From Nocardia vinacea (GTDB taxonomy: Bacteria; Actinomycetota; Actinomycetes; Mycobacteriales; Mycobacteriaceae): DNA of 64,000 nt. Below are positions 61,936-64,000 of the stretch, piece by piece. Numbering within the stretch: the stretch's first letter is position 1; each line of letters begins with the position of its first letter. The stretch covers positions 744,001 through 808,000 of the forward strand of contig NZ_CP109149.1 of NCBI RefSeq assembly GCF_035920345.1, in the 5' to 3' direction. Under the pieces are notes generated by a model. The model saw nothing but the letters and a program-made list of their open reading frames with translations, had not been told where the DNA came from and did not search any database. The position numbers and the translations under genes were made by a program.

Positions 61936-63617
61936 GGCATCTCGCTGTCTACCAGTACTCCGGGGATTCGGGCGATGAATTCGGCGCCGGTGAGCGGCGG
62001 CGCACCACCGCGCGCACTGGCGAGCCGGACATCGCCGCCGTGCGCGCGGGCGATCTGGCGGATCAGCGCGAGGCCGACCCCCCGCCCGCCCGGCACGCCG
62101 TGATCGTCGCGAGTGGAGGTGCCCTCGGTGAATAGGGTGTCGATCATTTCGGGTGCGACACCGTCACCGCTGTCCACGACCGCGATGTGCAGCGTCGAAT
62201 CCTCCTGCACCAGTTCGACTTCCACCTGTTTGGTGGGATCGGCGGCGATGCGCGCCGCCTCGATGGCGTTGTCGAGCAGATTGCCGAGCACGGTCGTGAC
62301 ATCGACGGGTTCGGCGAGATTGCCGTCCACCCAGGTATTCGGACCGAGTACGAGTTCGACGCCGCTCTCGCGCGAATGCGCCGCCTTGGCTGCGAGGAAG
62401 GCCTGCAGATACGCGTCGTGGATCGCGTCGATGCCGGGCGTCGCCGCACCGAGCGGGCCCGCACCGATCAGCTCATCGATGACATGTGACGCCTCGTCCG
62501 TGCGCCCGCCGTGCAGCAGTCCGCTGAGCAGGTGCATCTTGTTGGAGAACTCGTGGCGCTGGGCGCGCAGCACGGTACTCATCGATTGCACCGCGTCGAG
62601 TTGGCGGGTCAATGCCTCCACATCGGTGCGATCGCGCACGGTGAGCACGGCACCGAGGTTGCGCCCATCGCGGGTGACCGGTCGGGCCGCGACCACCACG
62701 ATATGCGAGCCGATGGTGGCGGGCGTCGGCTGTTCGTCGAGCGCACGGAAGACCTCCAGCACCCGTGGCGTCAAACCGATCTCGTCGACCGGACTGCCGA
62801 TCTCGGCGCTGATACCGAGCAGCCGTCGCGCCTCGTCATTGACAAACGTTGTGCGCCAAGCGGAATCGGCGGCGAGCACACCGCGGCCGATGCCGTGCAG
62901 CACCGCCGCCTGACCTTGGACGAGTTCGGCAAGTTCGGCGGGTTCGAGTCCGAGCGTCAACCCGCGCCATCGCCACGCCAGCAATGCCGAACCCGCGACG
63001 CCGATCAGTAGCGCAGCGGCGATGAACAGCGCCGCGGTGCGCAGATCGGAGAGCAACTGCCCGCGAACCGCGGTGGTCGAGATACCAACGCTCACCGCAC
63101 CGACAATGCGATCCGAACCAGCTTCCACCACAGGAACTTTCGCGCGCACCGAAGGCCCGAGCGTACCGCGCTCCTTAACGATCACCTCTCGGCCCGCCAG
63201 TGCCTCCGACGGATCCGTGCTCACATGTTCGGTCAGTCGCGCCTCGTCCGGATGTGCCAACCGGATTCCGGCATCGTCGGTGATCACCACGAACAGCGCG
63301 CCCGTGCGCTGCGTTGTATCAATGGCTATCCGCTCCAGCGGTCCCGCGGTGAGCTCGGGCCGCAACTCGGGTGTCACCGTGCCGGGCGCGTATCGGGCGA
63401 CCTCTTCACGTACCACCGGTTCGGCCGCGATGCTGCGCGCGATGGCCAGCGCACGCTGCCCGTACTGGTCGTTGAGGCGTTGGCCGCTGACGTAGCCGAA
63501 TACCGCGAAGGCGGCGCCGAGGGTCACCGAGACGATCACGATCTGCAGCAGCAGCACCTGGGTGCGCAACCGGAAGTGTCCGGTCGTGCGCCGTCGTGCT
63601 CTGCCGTCCTTGGCCAT
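61917..63617 (-). CDS. CitA/DcuS-type sensor histidine kinase
   Basis: 566 residues from ATG 63617. Layout: a short cytosolic tail, TM1 (VLLLQIVIVSVTLGAAFAVFG), an extracytoplasmic sCache domain (~55-190; ERIAIDTTQRTGALFVVITDDAGIRLAHPD), TM2 (ALFIAAALLIGVAGSALLAW), a PAS domain (~240-330), then the SpoOB-type dimerisation helix with phosphoacceptor His355 in RAQRHEFSNKMHLLSGLL, and a HATPase domain with NLLDNAIEAA, DSGDGV and GRGVGLALI. This family senses citrate, C4-dicarboxylates and related acids. It is coupled to the downstream response regulator and divergent from the ABC gene, 146 bp away. Confidence 0.94.
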   Translation of the reverse strand: MAKDGRARRRTTGHFRLRTQVLLLQIVIVSVTLGAAFAVFGYVSGQRLNDQYGQRALAIARSIAAEPVVREEVARYAPGTVTPELRPELTAGPLERIAIDTTQRTGALFVVITDDAGIRLAHPDEARLTEHVSTDPSEALAGREVIVKERGTLGPSVRAKVPVVEAGSDRIVGAVSVGISTTAVRGQLLSDLRTAALFIAAALLIGVAGSALLAWRWRGLTLGLEPAELAELVQGQAAVLHGIGRGVLAADSAWRTTFVNDEARRLLGISAEIGSPVDEIGLTPRVLEVFRALDEQPTPATIGSHIVVVAARPVTRDGRNLGAVLTVRDRTDVEALTRQLDAVQSMSTVLRAQRHEFSNKMHLLSGLLHGGRTDEASHVIDELIGAGPLGAATPGIDAIHDAYLQAFLAAKAAHSRESGVELVLGPNTWVDGNLAEPVDVTTVLGNLLDNAIEAARIAADPTKQVEVELVQEDSTLHIAVVDSGDGVAPEMIDTLFTEGTSTRDDHGVPGGRGVGLALIRQIARAHGGDVRLASARGGAPPLTGAEFIARIPGVLVDSEMPWPQQI

Positions 63618-63763
63618 TTCCGCAGCATAAACCACGCAGACGGGCGTGAGCAGAATGCGCACAACCTTCGAATCGGTCGTTTGCGCCGGTTGTGCGCACA
63701 AGCCTCGAAGTGTGACCCGGCCCACGTAGGTTCGCTCTACCTGATCCGCTAGGAGCAAGAAAA

Positions 63764-64000
63764 ATGACCGAACCACTTATCGAGCTGCGGAGCGCGACGA
63801 AGCGCTTCCCCGGCACCGGCGGCGGAATCCATACCGCCGTTCGCAATCTCGATCTCGCGGTGCAACCCGGCGAATTCGTCGCCGTGGTCGGCCCGACGGG
63901 TTGCGGAAAGTCGACGACGCTGTCGTTGGTGTCCGGGCTGGAACCGGCCTCGGCCGGGCGGACGCTGGTGCGCGGCAAGGATGTCCACGGCATCCCGGAC
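63764..64000 (+). CDS. ABC transporter ATP-binding protein (3' end beyond the window)
   Basis: The first 79 codons. MTEPLIELRSATKRFPGTGG begins the ATPase, and the Walker A motif is VVGPTGCGKSTTL (~43-55). Its pattern (HTAVRNLDLAVQPGEFVAVVGPTG) is that of nitrate/sulfonate/taurine-type importers. AGGAG precedes ATG 63764. It is divergent from the CitA-like kinase, so the two-component system may control this transporter. The permease and binding protein would lie beyond the window. Confidence 0.88.
   Translation, partial: MTEPLIELRSATKRFPGTGGGIHTAVRNLDLAVQPGEFVAVVGPTGCGKSTTLSLVSGLEPASAGRTLVRGKDVHGIPD

Overview
The window is high-GC actinobacterial DNA. The most likely source is Nocardia or a close relative. 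The reasons are a complete rpoB gene with no rpoC beside it and with substitutions in the rifampicin pocket (the rpoB2 type known from Nocardia), a PknK-like kinase-regulator, nSTAND/WD40 proteins, F420-type LLM oxidoreductases, an IdeR/DtxR-like iron box, and GTG/TTG starts. No tRNA, rRNA, insertion sequence, prophage or CRISPR array was seen. The genus call is inference.

Layout. 1-2 kb: a LysR gene cut by the window edge, a lactonase remnant and an SDR dehydrogenase preceded by a tiny coupled ORF. 2-7.5 kb: proline catabolism (amino-acid permease, proline dehydrogenase, P5C dehydrogenase) with a divergent PucR-family activator (PruC type). 7.6-22 kb: mixed genes, including a DHFR-like reductase, a GH19 muralytic protein without a signal peptide, an unusual hybrid sensor kinase, a second permease, a phytoene-desaturase-like oxidase, a secreted protein, a PknK-like kinase/LuxR protein, a LysR-tautomerase pair and a YoaK-family protein. 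22.3-31.9 kb: a secreted GH1 glycosidase and a complete histidine-utilisation cluster (IclR regulator, hutH, hutU, an M20 amidohydrolase, hutF, hutI). The M20 enzyme is the obvious candidate for the missing N-formylglutamate deformylase.

31.9-43.9 kb: TetR plus hemerythrin, a PQQ-type sugar dehydrogenase lipoprotein, a DJ-1/PfpI protein, a membrane Ser/Thr kinase, a BASS transporter, a flavin monooxygenase/TetR pair with tandem palindromic operators, and a secreted CocE-type hydrolase. 44.2-47.6 kb: rpoB2, with its own sigma-70-like promoter and a structured leader. 47.6-64 kb: LLM oxidoreductase, a large nSTAND-WD40 protein, a beta-lactamase-fold hydrolase, RDD protein, gluconokinase, PAP2 phosphatase overlapping an M50-like protease antisense, Gfo/Idh/MocA oxidoreductase, a decayed narG fragment, TDT and LysE transporters, an iron-box-linked membrane protein, and a CitA/CitB-like two-component system beside the start of an ABC transporter.

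A recurring feature is a short ORF that overlaps the start of the next gene by ATGA. This occurs before the SDR gene, hutF, the hemerythrin gene and the second TetR gene. In three of the four the short ORF carries the strong ribosome binding site and the main gene has little or none of its own, which suggests translational coupling. Several operators are readable directly: an LTTR box, a HutR-like site, two TetR-type palindromes, a CRP/GlxR-type site and an iron box.
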